Shown in pieces: positions 10,675 to 20,660 of a stretch of 60,955 nucleotides of DNA. The stretch covers positions 481,220 through 542,174 of the forward strand of contig MNCI01034296.1 of NCBI GenBank assembly GCA_015680685.1, written 5' to 3'. A program made the translations under genes and the position numbers. Below the pieces are notes generated by a model. That model saw nothing but the letters and a program-made list of their open reading frames with translations, did no database searches and was not told the origin of the DNA. The stretch is from Gnetum montanum (lineage: Eukaryota; Streptophyta; Gnetopsida; Gnetales; Gnetaceae). Positions within the stretch are counted from its first letter, which is position 1, and every line of letters begins with the position of its first letter.

Positions 10675-11580
10675 TGTAGGGATGCATCTTTTGATCCTCT
10701 GGTTCTTTTCTATGTGTTTGCTTTGTAGGTTTCTAGCTTTGTGAAGATGTCTTGGAGGTTAAGGAGACATCTTATTTAGGAGCTGGGATTTCACATGAGA
10801 TATTTAAAGCATGCAAGAGGCATCTTTGCCAAAAGCTAAGTCTTCAATGGAGACATCTCAAAAGTATTGGAGACGTCTCTCCATAGAGGTGATACCTCAA
10901 AGAAGACATTTCTCAAATTTTTGAGACGTCTTAGGGAAGATGTTTTAGCTAATAGGAGATATCTCATCCATGAAGGAGACATCTTCTACTTATAGCAAAT
11001 ATCTATTTTGAGAGTTTTATTTTTGCTAGAGATGATCCAAGGAGGCCAGAGATAACTCATATGACTAGAAAAACGTCTAGTTGGGAGAAGGTGGAGAAAG
11101 ATAAAAACAAAGTGGAAACTCCAAGTTAAGCTTGTGAAAGATTTTCCTAGGTTGTTATCTTATTTTTTTAATAAATATGTTTGTGTTTCATGCTTGTAGA
11201 ATGAAGAGATGAGATTTCATCTAAGTTCAAGGGTGAGCTTGGGTAAGAGAGTGAGAGAGCACATTGAGTGAGTTCATAGAGGTTGCAATTGGAAGGTCAA
11301 TTACATTGTGTGTTGGCATGTGTGTTCTAGTTTTTCTTGTATATTAAGATCTCAGTTCCAAGCTATGGAGGAGATTCTCCATGCTTCATGCTTTATAGCA
11401 TTGTTTGAGTGTTTAGAGAGGTTTGGATGTTTTGTGGATTTTGAAATCCTATTGTAATCTTGTATTTGAATAATTGAAGATAGCTAGTTTTCTCATTTTC
11501 TAGAAATTTAATTATCTTTCATAATATATTTATTTAGTATTGGAAGATAATTTTAATATTAGAGTGAACTTTCTCTAGCC
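10675..11580 (+). repeat. 5' LTR of C2
   Basis: Starts TGTAGGGATGCATCTTTTGATCC and ends near TTCTCTAGCC just before the primer site. It aligns with the reverse complement of 9327-10229. From 10740 to 11000 it contains many GAGACATCTC / GAGACGTCT words. Confidence 0.75.
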
Positions 11581-11584
11581 TTAT

Positions 11585-11597
11585 TAGTATCAGAGCT
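11585..11597 (+). other. Primer binding site of C2 (initiator tRNA-Met type)
   Basis: TAGTATCAGAGCT matches the common plant site TGGTATCAGAGC with one change, and lies 4 bp after the LTR. Confidence 0.8.
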
Positions 11598-11645
11598 TTG
11601 TCTTGATTGTTATTTGGATTTGCTTTAGGATATTGTCAATCTTAG

Positions 11646-12860
11646 ATGACATCCAAGAAGAAATAGATGCAAGTATTGAATAGAGATATGGAGAGCATGA
11701 AGTATACCTTCCAAATGATGGCTGCTTGGTTGGATGAAATTAGAACAAAGGTAGATAGAAATGCTAGTCCTAGCCATATCCAAACATGTGAAGATGATGA
11801 GCATGCATGTTTAGATGAAGAAGTTTCATAATCAAGCAAAGATGGAGTAGATGATAAGGAAGGATAATCTATCTATGAGAGTGTATGAATTATTTAGTTA
11901 AGGATTAATAGGAGGAAATCCTCTTCCTTAGATGAGAATTTTAAGGGCTTTAATAGTGGTAACTAAATTTTCTCTAGGTGAGCTTGATGAAGAGGATGAA
12001 GCAAGGCCTGCTAAAGTATTAAGTTAAAGACTTTCAATGGTATAGATGAAATTAATGCTTTTTAGGTTGGTTGAAGGCATTTGAGAAGCACTTTGAGTTG
12101 GAATAGGTATCAAATAACTTAAGGGTACCTATTGCTAAATCCTGATTGGAAGGTATGACTTCTATTTAGTGGGAAAAGGAGTTCCAAGCTTATCAAAGAT
12201 AAAACAATCAACCCATCAAAGATTGAAATATGATGAAATATAGATTGAAAATTAAATTTAAATATTCTCATCAGAGGCAAGAGACTATTATGAAGTTGAA
12301 ATTTCTAAGGAAAGGTGATAAGGACGTCAAAGAATTCTACATCGACTCTTATGATCTATTCCATTAAGCTAAGGTAAATTGGGGGGAATATGAACAAAAT
12401 TCAATCTTTTTAAGAGGTTTCAAAATGATGTATCAGTAGGAATTATCTTTTTATGAGCCATAAACCATTGATGAAGCTCATGAGTTGGTGCTTTAGGTTG
12501 AAAAGAAATTAAGTGGATTCAGAAATAGGAGTAAACAAACTACTAAAGAGAAGGAGAAGGGATCCAAATTTGAGAAAGGATCCAAGTCCAAATTTGAAGA
12601 TAAGGATGGTAGTCAAGGTAAGAAGATAGAAAGGGGGGATTAAAAGAAAAAAGCGAAGAAGGACCAAGGTAAGGGAGGCAAGGGTTAAGGCAATAACTCA
12701 TCCACAATTTAGTGCTTCAAGTGTGAATAATGAGAATGTTCACTTTACAAGGAAGCCAAGGGTAAAGATATGAAAACCATAGAGGTGGAGAAGACATCAA
12801 GCCAAGCTCTTTAGAGAGGCAATCCTAATGCTTCAAATATTAATGAAGTTTCTGAATTAA
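11646..12860 (+). pseudogene. C2 gag with zinc-knuckle remnant
   Basis: The ATG at 11646 follows the primer site by about 50 bp and opens a frame agreeing with C1 gag ('VLNRDMESMKYTFQMM', 'SPSHIQTCEDDEH'). The middle part is shifted and stopped several times. Near 12540-12700 the encoded sequence is strongly basic (many Lys/Arg). At 12712-12760 'CFKCE', two stops and 'ECSLY' mark a broken C-x2-C...C knuckle, matching the C1 copy. Gag forms the particle and binds RNA. Confidence 0.7.
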
Positions 12861-13590
12861 ATTCTTGTGCATTTATGGGGCATGTGAATAGAGGAGATCA
12901 TCTTGATAGAAAATTGTTATTTTAGATTAGGACTAGATTTTTGCTTAGTGGGGAATGAATTCATGTATTGGTTGATGGGTAAACCTAAGAAAATGTTATT
13001 TGTTCTTGGATAGTTGCTAGATTAGGTTTGGAAACTAATTCTCATCCTAAACCTTATAAATTACATTGGTTGTCTAGAGATTTTTCCAAAGAGGTGAGGG
13101 AATAATGTACCTAAAGATTTAAAACTAGAGGTTTTCATGATGTTATAAAGTATGATGTGCTTCCAATAGATTGTGCTAATGCAATTCTTGGTAGACCTTG
13201 GAATTTTGACAATGGTACTTAGTTTGATGGAGTAAGAAATGTGTGGGGTGTAGCTAGATTTGATGGAATCCATGAGTTGATTCCTATGACATTTAGGCAA
13301 GTGAGGTAGCAAGGCTCACTTAATGCTTCTTTAATCCTTCTAGGAGAGAGGGAATAAATTAAGGAATGTGATGATATAGGTTTTGTATTTGTTGTTGTAT
13401 CAATAGTTGTGTCTAACCATAATGATGTGCAGGTAGAACTTCCTACAGGTTTTGTAGGCATGAAGGAGAAGGTGTTCATGGGGGAATTAGATGGATTGTC
13501 ATTAATGAGGAATGTACAACATTAGTTTGATTTTATTACTAGTGTTACCATTCCTAGCAAGAGGGCTTATCATCTAGTATCGAATTAATG
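12860..13590 (+). pseudogene. C2 protease and linker (degenerate)
   Basis: At about 12965-12995 the frame reads V-L-V-D-G followed by a stop, the place of the retropepsin D-S-G-A. 'DCANAILGRPWNFDN' (near 13170-13215) is the second conserved protease block. The linker to RT ('QGSLNASLILLGERE', 'NHNDVQVELP') matches C1. At least six stops interrupt it. Confidence 0.7.
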
Positions 13591-14196
13591 GGATGAATTA
13601 GAAAGGCAAGTAGAGGAGTTACTTGCAAATGGCATCGTGAGGGAATCCATTTCACCTTGTGTAGTTCTAGTGGTGTTAGTGCTAAAGAAGAACAATGATG
13701 AATGGAGGATATGCATTAATTTTAGGATAGTGAATAGGATAATGGTGAGTAAAATTTTCCTATTCCAAGGATAGATGATATCCTTGATGTCCTTATGAAT
13801 GCTAAAATTTTTAGCAAAATTGATTTAAAGAGTGCTTAGCATCAAATCATAATGAAGCCTAAGTGATGAATGGAAGATAACTTTCAAGATACCAGATGAA
13901 TTGTTTGAGTTGTAGATGATGCCATTTGGTCTCACAAATGCACTTGATACATTCATGAGGTTGATTCATGATGTATTAAACAACTTGATTGGTATGTGTT
14001 GTATTATTTTTTTTAATGATATTTTGGTATATAGCTCTAATGAGGAATAACATTTGGATCACTTGTGGATGGTGTGTCTTAAGTGGAAGAAGGCATAGTT
14101 GGTGATCAATATAAATAAAGTCATTTATTCAAGAGGAAATTCACATATTTGGGGCATATAGTTTCTAAAAAATAGATTCATATACAAGCTACCAAA
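13590..14196 (+). pseudogene. C2 reverse transcriptase (catalytic Asp lost)
   Basis: RT blocks in order: 'ELERQVEELLANGIVRESIS' (13594 on), 'LKKNNDEWRICINFRIVN', a broken 'S-K-I-D-L-K' region near 13815, 'MMPFGLTNALDTFM' (13919-13960) and the active site near 14006-14030. The last reads F-F-N-D-I-L-V-Y where Y/F-x-D-D is required, so the first Asp is Asn. Several frame changes exist around 13750-13870. Confidence 0.8.
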
Positions 14197-14770
14197 GTGA
14201 AGTCTATTAGAATTTGGCTAACTCCTAAGAATGTTGGGAAGGTAAGATCATTTCTTGGTCTAGTAGGGTTTTATATATGGTTCATTAAAAATTTTAGTGG
14301 TATTTCTTGGCCCATGTTTGGTTTTTTGAAGAAAAATAAAAAATTCAAGTGGGATAATGAAACCCAAGGGAGCTTTGATTTGTTCAATGCAAAGTTTACT
14401 AGTGAGCTAGTTCTTGTAATTCTAGATTTTCAAAAGTTTTTGTGGGTGGAGATGGATGAAAGTGGACTTATCATTGTTGGGGGTACTTTCACAAGATGGT
14501 AGGCCTATTGTTTTCTTTTCGAAAAATTTGAATGAGTCAAGGAAAAAAATAGTGTATATGAAAAGGATTTATATGCCATTCTTTAAGCAATCAAACATTA
14601 GAGACATTACATGTTACACAAGGAGTTCGCTTTGATAAGAAATCAGAAAGTACTACAATTTCTAAGCTCCCAAAAGAAGTTGAGTGTAAAGCAAATGAAT
14701 TGGGTTGCATAGTTACATGAATTCAATTTTGTATTGAAGCACAAAAGTGGAAAAGCTAATGTGGTCACTA
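14197..14770 (+). pseudogene. C2 RT thumb and RNase H (degenerate)
   Basis: An open stretch of 101 codons at 14197-14502 carries 'VGKVRSFLGLVGFYIWFIKN' (RT C-terminus) and 'VEMDESGLIIVGG', where the RNase H T-D-A-S reads M-D-E-S. After a stop it continues with 'FSKNLNES' and 'HKSGKANVVTNALSR' (14737-14781), the usual end of RNase H (G-K-x-N-x-V-A-D-A-L-S-R in the family). Confidence 0.75.
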
Positions 14771-14780
14771 ATGCATTATC

Positions 14781-16010
14781 TAGGGTGCATGTGGTGAATT
14801 TCAATGTACCTCATGTAGAAGGTATGGGTGATTTTGTTGATTTGTATGAGCATGATAATCATTTTGGGCAAGTTTGGAGAAGCCTCAAGGAGCCATTGTT
14901 AAGTAGGATAGACCAGTGGAGGGATTATCATATTTAAGATGAACTATTATTTAAGAATCAAAAGGTATGTGTTCATAATTGTGATTTTAGAAAGAAGATT
15001 TTGTTTGAAAAACATTGTAGTGGGATGGTAGGCCACATGGACAAGAATAAACATTGGAACTTGTTAGTAGGTCCTTTTTTGGCCTAGCATGGAAACTAAA
15101 GTTTTGAGATTTATGAAGGAGTGTTTGACTCATTAGAAGTCCAAAGGAGGTAATGGAGTGGATGGACACTATATGTCTTTGCCAATTTCCAAGGGTCCAT
15201 GGAAAAGTGTATCTATGGATTTGGTAAGTGGTATTCCAAAAACCAAAAGTGGAAATGATGTTTTCATATTAAAAATTTGTTTTTCTAGCATGTTGTGAAG
15301 TTGAATAGAAATCCTTTGAATATTGTTAATGACAAAGACTCTTAATTCACTAGTCACTTTTGGAGATCTCTTTGGAAAATTTTAGGGTAAAATTGAATTT
15401 TTCTAGCACATAGCATCCATAATTTGATGGAAAAATAGAGGTGGTAAATAAATCCTTGATAAACATATTAATATGTTTATTTGATGGATAAAAAAATAGG
15501 TGGGAAAACTTGTTGCATCATGTTGAGTTTTCATATAGTAATTCTTTTCATGTGACCATTGGTAAGAGTCCATTTGAGGTGAACTATGAATTTTATCCAA
15601 AGATGGTGAATACCTTGAAGAGCTTTAATGGTGAAGTTCAATTGAGTGCTAATTTTGTGCAAGAGATGAGGGATCTCCATGCAAAAGTTAAATAAAATCT
15701 TTAGAAGAAGGATAAAGAGAGAGTTCTCTAGAGGAATGAGTGTAAACAGAAACCAAAATTTGTTGTTGCTAACTCAGTTTGGATACATTTGAAGAAGAAC
15801 CAGTTGAGAGGTATAAACTTCTCCAAGTTGAAAGCCAAGAAGATGGGGCTTTTTAAAATGAAGACCAAGATTACTGATAATGCTTTTGAGATTGAATTAC
15901 GTGATGATGTTGGTATGTGTTTGGTATTTAATGTTTTAGATCTTATGCACTATCATGGATCTATGGATGAGAAGACTATATAGGACAACATCGATGAGTT
16001 GAAGGGGACT
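14781..16010 (+). pseudogene. C2 integrase (degenerate, DDE positions visible)
   Basis: Segments in order: the H-H part of the zinc domain ('EKHCSGMVGHM', near 15004-15040); 'GPWKSVSMDLVSGIPKTKSG' (near 15190-15255) with the first catalytic Asp (the stretch uses two frames); 'IVNDKDS', a stop and 'FTSHFW' (15322-15361) with the second; 'DGKIEVVNKSL' (15425-15456) with the Glu. 15510-15695 is open and matches the core C-terminus ('SFHVTIGKSPFEVNYEFYPK'). 15789-15983 holds the C-terminal block 'KKMGLFKMKTKITDNAFEI' and 'VFNVLDLMHYH'. Confidence 0.8.
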
Positions 16011-16084
16011 ACTAATTAGTCCACATCTTCAATGGAGAATAAGGCAATTATACTCAAGCAAAGGGAAGCTTCTAGCACTCAAGA

Positions 16085-16170
16085 AGTTAAGAGGCATGAT
16101 TACTTAATCCATTGGGATGATTAGTCTATGGATAAAGCTATATAGGTCCATGAGACTAAACTCCATAAGT
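16085..16170 (+). pseudogene. C2 chromodomain-like integrase tail
   Basis: After the integrase C-terminal block, the same frame reads 'VKRHDYLIHWDD', a stop, 'SMDKAI', a stop and 'VHETKLHK'. The order Y-L-[IV]-x-W ... W-[IV]-x-E-x-x-L is that of chromodomains in plant chromoviruses, with one expected Trp now a stop. In the family this module guides insertion into heterochromatin. The match is short, so the call is tentative. Confidence 0.45.
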
Positions 16171-16213
16171 GAGGGATCACTTCAACCCCTACTCTTTTGT
16201 TTACATAAGTTCA

Positions 16214-16237
16214 CTTTTTGAAGGGTGGAAGATCTAG
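16214..16237 (+). other. Polypurine tract of C2
   Basis: TTTTTGAAGGGTGGAAGATC followed by TAG immediately precedes the LTR remnant; C1 has the matching tract at 4734-4756. Confidence 0.75.
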
Positions 16238-16296
16238 TATAGGGACACATCTTCTGATCTCCTTATTCTTTGCTACATGTAGGTTGCTAGTTTTAG
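16238..16296 (+). repeat. Truncated 3' LTR of C2
   Basis: Only the first 59 bp remain (TATAGGGACACATCTTCTGATC...), aligned to the start of the 10675 LTR up to 'tgtaggttgctagtttt'. The LTR at 16298 follows at once, and nothing after 18100 resumes the C2 LTR, so the rest was deleted. Confidence 0.7.
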
Positions 16297-17224
16297 GTGT
16301 AGCGATTGAAAAATTTGGTCATTGGAAAACTAAAAATCTTAGCACAATAGCTTTAACCTCGAATCCCCAAGGCCTTTGCAGAAATGGGATTCGAGGTGCT
16401 CTAGATAGTTTGAAAGATTACCTAGGGACTTACAGGAGGGTAAATGAGGTTGTAAAACATAAAATGCAAGGAAAATTATAGATTTGAAAATTGAAAGAAA
16501 AATACAAATTACACATAAAATTGAAACTTTAAACTTTATTAAAAAATAAAGAATGAGTTTGAGGGATGTGTACAAGATGTGCCCATGGGAGAGAAAAGGG
16601 GGATTCACTTGGATAAGATTTTAGAGTCTATTGAAGCTGATGTAATCCACTCCATGATCTAGATGCTTTACCGCTTCTAATGTTATCAAACTCCAGATCT
16701 ACATCGTTACTATTGTTGAAGGGTTGAGAAGTGTGAAGGATTTAGGCTAGTAGAATGCTCTATATTGGGAGTTGAGGATTCAAGGATTGCAGTGTGGATC
16801 CCCAAAGTTCACAAATACCAAGGGGATAATGGGGGTTACAAGGCCAAAGGGGTTCACACTATAAGGCTCTAAGAAGCTATGTTTGTAGAAATTTTTAAGA
16901 GCTCTTGGATGTTCAAAATTCCAAATGCTTAAAAATGCTAGTGTGGAACCTCAAAATGGTGTGGAGGTTTGGTCTTTATAGGTTTTTGAGCTTCATTATT
17001 GCTACAAATTGGCTAGAAATAGCTAACAGATTGGCTACAAATTTCTCCCATGTCTAGGTGGGGTAGGTGAATCTTCCTCACTAGGGGTAGCTCTTCTTTT
17101 CTAGGGGTAGATCTAGATCCTACTCATTGAATTCTCCTCATCGGAGCTTCCTTGTTGGAGGGAATGTGTAGAAATATTGACCATGCTTGATCTACATTGG
17201 AAAGATGAAGAATTAATGCTGGGA

Positions 17225-17625
17225 AGGAAAGGTGAGTTGTACCCCCATGCATATTGGAGGTAGGTGAGTTGCATCCTCATGCATCCTCACTAGTGGTAGG
17301 TGAGTTACACCTCCATGCATCCTTGTTGGAGGTAGGTGAGTTGCATTCCCATGCATCCTCATTGGAGGTAGGTGAGCTACACCTCCATGCATCCTCACTG
17401 AAGGTAGGTAAGTTGCATTCCCATGCATCCTTGTTGGAGGTAGGTGAGTTGCACTCCCATGCATCCTCGTTGAAGGTAGGTGAGCTGCACCCCTATGCAT
17501 CCTCACTGGATGTAGGTGAGCTACACCGCTATGCATCCATGCTGGAGGTAGGTGAGTTACATCCCCATGCATCCATGCTAGAGGTAGGTGAGTTGTACCC
17601 TCATGCATCCACATTGGAGGGATGA
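17225..17625 (+). repeat. 36-bp minisatellite, about 11 copies
   Basis: Diverged tandem units of 36 bp, each built around 'ggaggtaggtgag' and 'ccatgcatcc'. Because 36 is a multiple of 3, both strands stay open for more than 120 codons, giving 12-residue repeats such as 'VGELHPHASS'. It lies inside the family 3 LTR; the LTR at 36141 has only a weak, scrambled counterpart. Confidence 0.9.
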
Positions 17626-17717
17626 CTTCTATGCTGGAGGTAGATCTTCCATACTAGATCTACACTAGGGGGAAGAAGAATCAACGTTAGAGGAATGAAA
17701 CATTAATTTGCAACTGA

Positions 17718-17729
17718 GGGGGGGGGGGG
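17718..17729 (+). repeat. Poly-G run
   Basis: Twelve consecutive G within the family 3 LTR. G-rich tracts recur at similar places in related LTRs (around 36413 and 59893). Confidence 0.9.
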
Positions 17730-18100
17730 AGATACCCCTCCACACTAAGTATTGGTGGTCCTCCATCCCTCCACATTAGGAGTAGGTGAGATCTACCCCT
17801 GTAGGTATCTCCAGTATAGAAAATGCTATACCCGTAATAAAACCTATCAAAATTCCATTTTTTGCATCCCAAAAGGCATTTTGACCCCCCAAGCCTAGAT
17901 ATAGACATTACATGACTTTTTTTTCACTCTAGGGATGAGGCTTTGATCAATAATGAGGCATTTTTCTATTCCAAAAGCATAAAATATGTGAAATTACATC
18001 TCTTGGATTGCAATATTCACATTTACAATGATCTTCTAGCCTAGGGTTTCATGGGGTGAAGGCTACAAAGGTTACAACATGAAATTTTGGTGGTGCTTCA

Positions 18101-19073
18101 ATGGCCCTTATTTGTTGGTGTTAGGAGGATTGACCCAAGATGCACTGACAAAGAATACAAAATATCACTGCAGGTCCACCACCAATGTTTACTCTTCACT
18201 TTTGATTTGATCATGTTGAATCATGCTGAAGAGTGCTCATGATGATGGAGTAAGGCTATGATGATAAAATGGTAGTGAGGTCATGGGGAAATGGTTATGA
18301 AGGTTAATAATTTCTAGGTGTTGATATCATGGCTATAGTATGGCATTGACATATTGGTTAATCAATTAACTTGGTGCTTCATGTTTTACAGTGTGGTTCA
18401 CTTAGCAAATGCATTTGAGAAACCATCGCTTTGCTTCACTATTTCTTTGGCCATTAGGCTTTTCTCTTTGGATGTTTGGAGCCACTAGTTTGTCCTTTTG
18501 GTTTTCATTGGCCATTCGGATTCTTGGAAATTTGCTTCTCCATTCCCCTTCTTTTTTTTGTAGGGTGAAACCTTTATTGGGTTTCTATATCAAGGTTACT
18601 TTATTCTAGATTTCTTATCGAATGAGTTGTTTTACATCTAATGTTTTTTCCATTGAATGATATGTGTTATGTTCAAGTGAACTTGTAGGTGGAGCATGAG
18701 GAAGGGATGTCATATAGCCTTAACGCATGAGTGTCAGCATAGGTCAAAATTGCTATCCAAGATATGGAAGGTCATAATCAATCTTTGGGCTTAGGCTTAA
18801 GGAGTGGTGCTAGATGGAGGGTAATGGTACAAGCATGCTTGACACAGTAGGACAAACCCATTGAATCATGCACATTGAGGTTGTGTGATGACTTGTTTCC
18901 ATAATGAGTCGCACCCTTGCAATGGATCCAGGCTTCATCTTGCAAACACAACTCCAAGAAGACAAGAAAACTAAGCAAACAGAGCATGTTATAACATTAT
19001 AATGCATATAGGCCACATAGAATGATAAAACCAAGCCACATAGGTCACCAGTGTTGTCAACTCTAATCCACGG
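18101..19073. other. Unassigned stretch left of the 29-bp array
   Basis: I find no coding domain. The open frames at 18409-18609 (+) and 18778-19034 (-) are short and resemble nothing I know. It probably belongs to the same old family 3 DNA that flanks element B. Confidence 0.4.
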
Positions 19074-19227
19074 TGGGCCATGTTACTAGTGTAAGGCCTT
19101 GGCAGGCCATAGTTCTAGTTTAAGGTCATAGCAGACTGTGTTGCTAGTTTAAGGCTGTAGTGGGCCATGGTGATGGTTTAAGGCCTCAGTAGGCTGTATT
19201 GCTAGTTTAAGGCCTTGGAAAGTCATA
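19074..19227 (+). repeat. 29-bp tandem repeat array (copy 1)
   Basis: About five diverged units of 29 bp with the core AGGCCTTGGCAGGCCAT and 'tgctagttta'. The same repeat occurs at 28567-28812, 32721-32841 and, reversed, at 43906-44015. It is characteristic of the region downstream of protease in family 3. Confidence 0.8.
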
Positions 19228-19665
19228 GAAAGATGTCCCTCTATTTTGCAAAGATGTCATGCAGGCTCATTTGTTGTAGGTCATCAAAATTATCAACATC
19301 AATCATTCATTGTAACCTATTAATAGTGGTAAACAATAGTACAGAAAAATATGTGAGTGTTAGGCATAATCGGGGCTATATGATGGCTTTAATGTTGCAT
19401 AACAAGGGCTTGATGTGGTCTTGAGTAGGTTTAAGTTTTCATGAGCAACTTGGTTTCATGTGTTTTCTCCTCACCATCATGGTCTTAGATGGAAATTTCA
19501 ACTAAGGAATCCTTTGTGATGTTTTTGGCTTCAAGGTTAATAGCAGTTAGGCTACTTCAAGGTATTATGGTTGTATAGTGTAGTGGTTTCAAGGCTAAAG
19601 GTTTGGATATTTAAGGTCAACTTGGTTTGACAACATCATGAGAGGGGTTTATTTAGGCTTTATGG
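19228..19665. other. Unassigned flank between the 29-bp array and element B
   Basis: No coding or repeat signal beyond weak similarity to the surrounding family 3 DNA. It is interrupted by insertion of B at the CTAGT target. Confidence 0.5.
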
Positions 19666-19670
19666 CTAGT
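19666..19670 (+). repeat. Left target-site duplication of B (CTAGT)
   Basis: CTAGT precedes the LTR start TGATGAGTGG and is repeated exactly after the other LTR at 28330-28334. Confidence 0.9.
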
Positions 19671-20479
19671 TGATGAGTGGCGAGGTACCCCTACACTCAA
19701 CCATATGAATACGAGCATTTCATGCACGATTCGGTCGAACTCTGCAGACGGACTAGTTGTGGTATCAAGACAGTTATCCTTAGGTCCCAGTTCGCTGTTT
19801 TCCCATCTTGACTAGTGTTAACTTTGTCACGTATGGTTTAGTCCAGAGTGAGGTGTATTATGTGTTCCTATACTAACGCTACTCCTGGATACAATGGGAA
19901 ATAATATTAACTAAGCTAAGAGAGAGAGGGTGAGAGAGAATCTAAGCTAGCCTAAGTGCGATGAGCATCTGTTCCTCGATCATCCATACACATCTTGGAC
20001 TTCATGCATGACTACCATTGAGATTACCAAGCACAGATCCTAGGTACGCTACTGGGTTACCAAGTAGTCACACTTAAATGCTCGTAATCAAGTTGTACTT
20101 ATTCAACGTTTAACAGGAGTTTAGGGTGAAGAGATATTAACTAAGAAAGTACTAAATAACAATTAAATAAATAATTAAGCTAAGTGGATGCTGCAATGAT
20201 GAAGTAATCTTGATCTTTATTTCTGGTCATGTGCGTGTCCAAGTACGTCACACTCGAATAAGGATGCCGTACAATTACAATCACCACACTACAGGCATGC
20301 ACTGGAAGAGAAGGGTTGAGAGAAGAACTACTTAAAACTTAACACTTAAATTAAGAACTAAAAAAAACTCTCTATTGGAACTATCTACCTCTTATTTATA
20401 GATGAGGAGACAGGCTGTGAGATTGCATACGCAATATCACATACGCGATATCACAATTAACTAAAATGGTGACTTATCA
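19671..20479 (-). repeat. 3' LTR of B
   Basis: 809 bp, starting (plus-strand reading) TGATGAGTGGCG and ending ACTTATCA. It matches 27517-28329 almost throughout, with scattered transitions. Confidence 0.92.
20392..20454 (-). promoter_or_regulatory. U3 promoter of the B 3' LTR: GATATC palindromes and TATA box
   Basis: On the minus strand, diverged GATATCGCGTAT-type palindromes (20421-20454) are followed by TATAAATAAGAGG (TATA at 20392-20400). The layout equals that of A and D. Confidence 0.7.
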
Positions 20480-20493
20480 TACCCCCACGACTG
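20480..20493 (-). other. Polypurine tract of B
   Basis: Minus strand CAGTCGTGGGGGTA directly before the LTR, preceded by 'gttttcatt' as in A and D. Confidence 0.8.
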
Positions 20494-20660
20494 AATGAAA
20501 ACTTGTCCTCGAGTTACAGTGAGAACAAGCTCCATTGATTACACAGTGGATAGGTACAAGATTATTGGATGGTGAAAATGGTTTTATGCCATAGTGTGGA
20601 ATCAAAACAAAATTGAGATGTAACACAAAGAATGCGCTACAGCTACAAAATTGGTGGAAC

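Larger units (their letters stand above)
10675..16296 (+). mobile_element. Element C2: decayed chromovirus-like retrotransposon, 3' LTR truncated
   Basis: Ordered 5' LTR, primer site, gag, protease, RT, RNase H, integrase with a chromodomain-like tail, polypurine tract, and only the first 59 bp of the 3' LTR, which is then interrupted by the LTR starting at 16298. It is the same family as C1 in opposite orientation. Many stops, mostly TAG and TAA, make it non-functional. Confidence 0.85.
16298..18100 (+). repeat. Family 3 LTR (lone copy with internal minisatellite)
   Basis: Starts TGTAGCGATTGAAAA, like the solo LTR at 41280 (TGTAATGATTGAAAA), and ends GGTGGTGCTTCA, like the other family 3 ends (GTGGTGTTTCA). 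Along its length it matches the reverse complement of 36141-37655 (for example 'gaatccccaaggcct' at 16361 and the 'catggggtgaaggctaca' end). No gag follows it, so I treat it as a solo or detached LTR. TTAGG precedes it and recurs 20 bp beyond the apparent end, so the target duplication is unresolved. Confidence 0.75.

Noticed and set aside
11585-11597. tRNA gene fragment
   Set aside because: Only the short primer-binding complement is present, with no tRNA body.
17213-17625. Open frames of more than 120 codons on both strands with 12-residue repeats
   Set aside because: They arise because the 36-bp minisatellite is a multiple of three; no start context, domain or other copy supports a protein.
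17225-17625. CRISPR-like array
   Set aside because: Units are contiguous without unique spacers and the context is a plant LTR.
18121-18125. TTAGG as the target duplication of the LTR at 16298
   Set aside because: It lies 20 bp beyond the apparent LTR end and the C2 LTR does not resume after it, so it may be chance.
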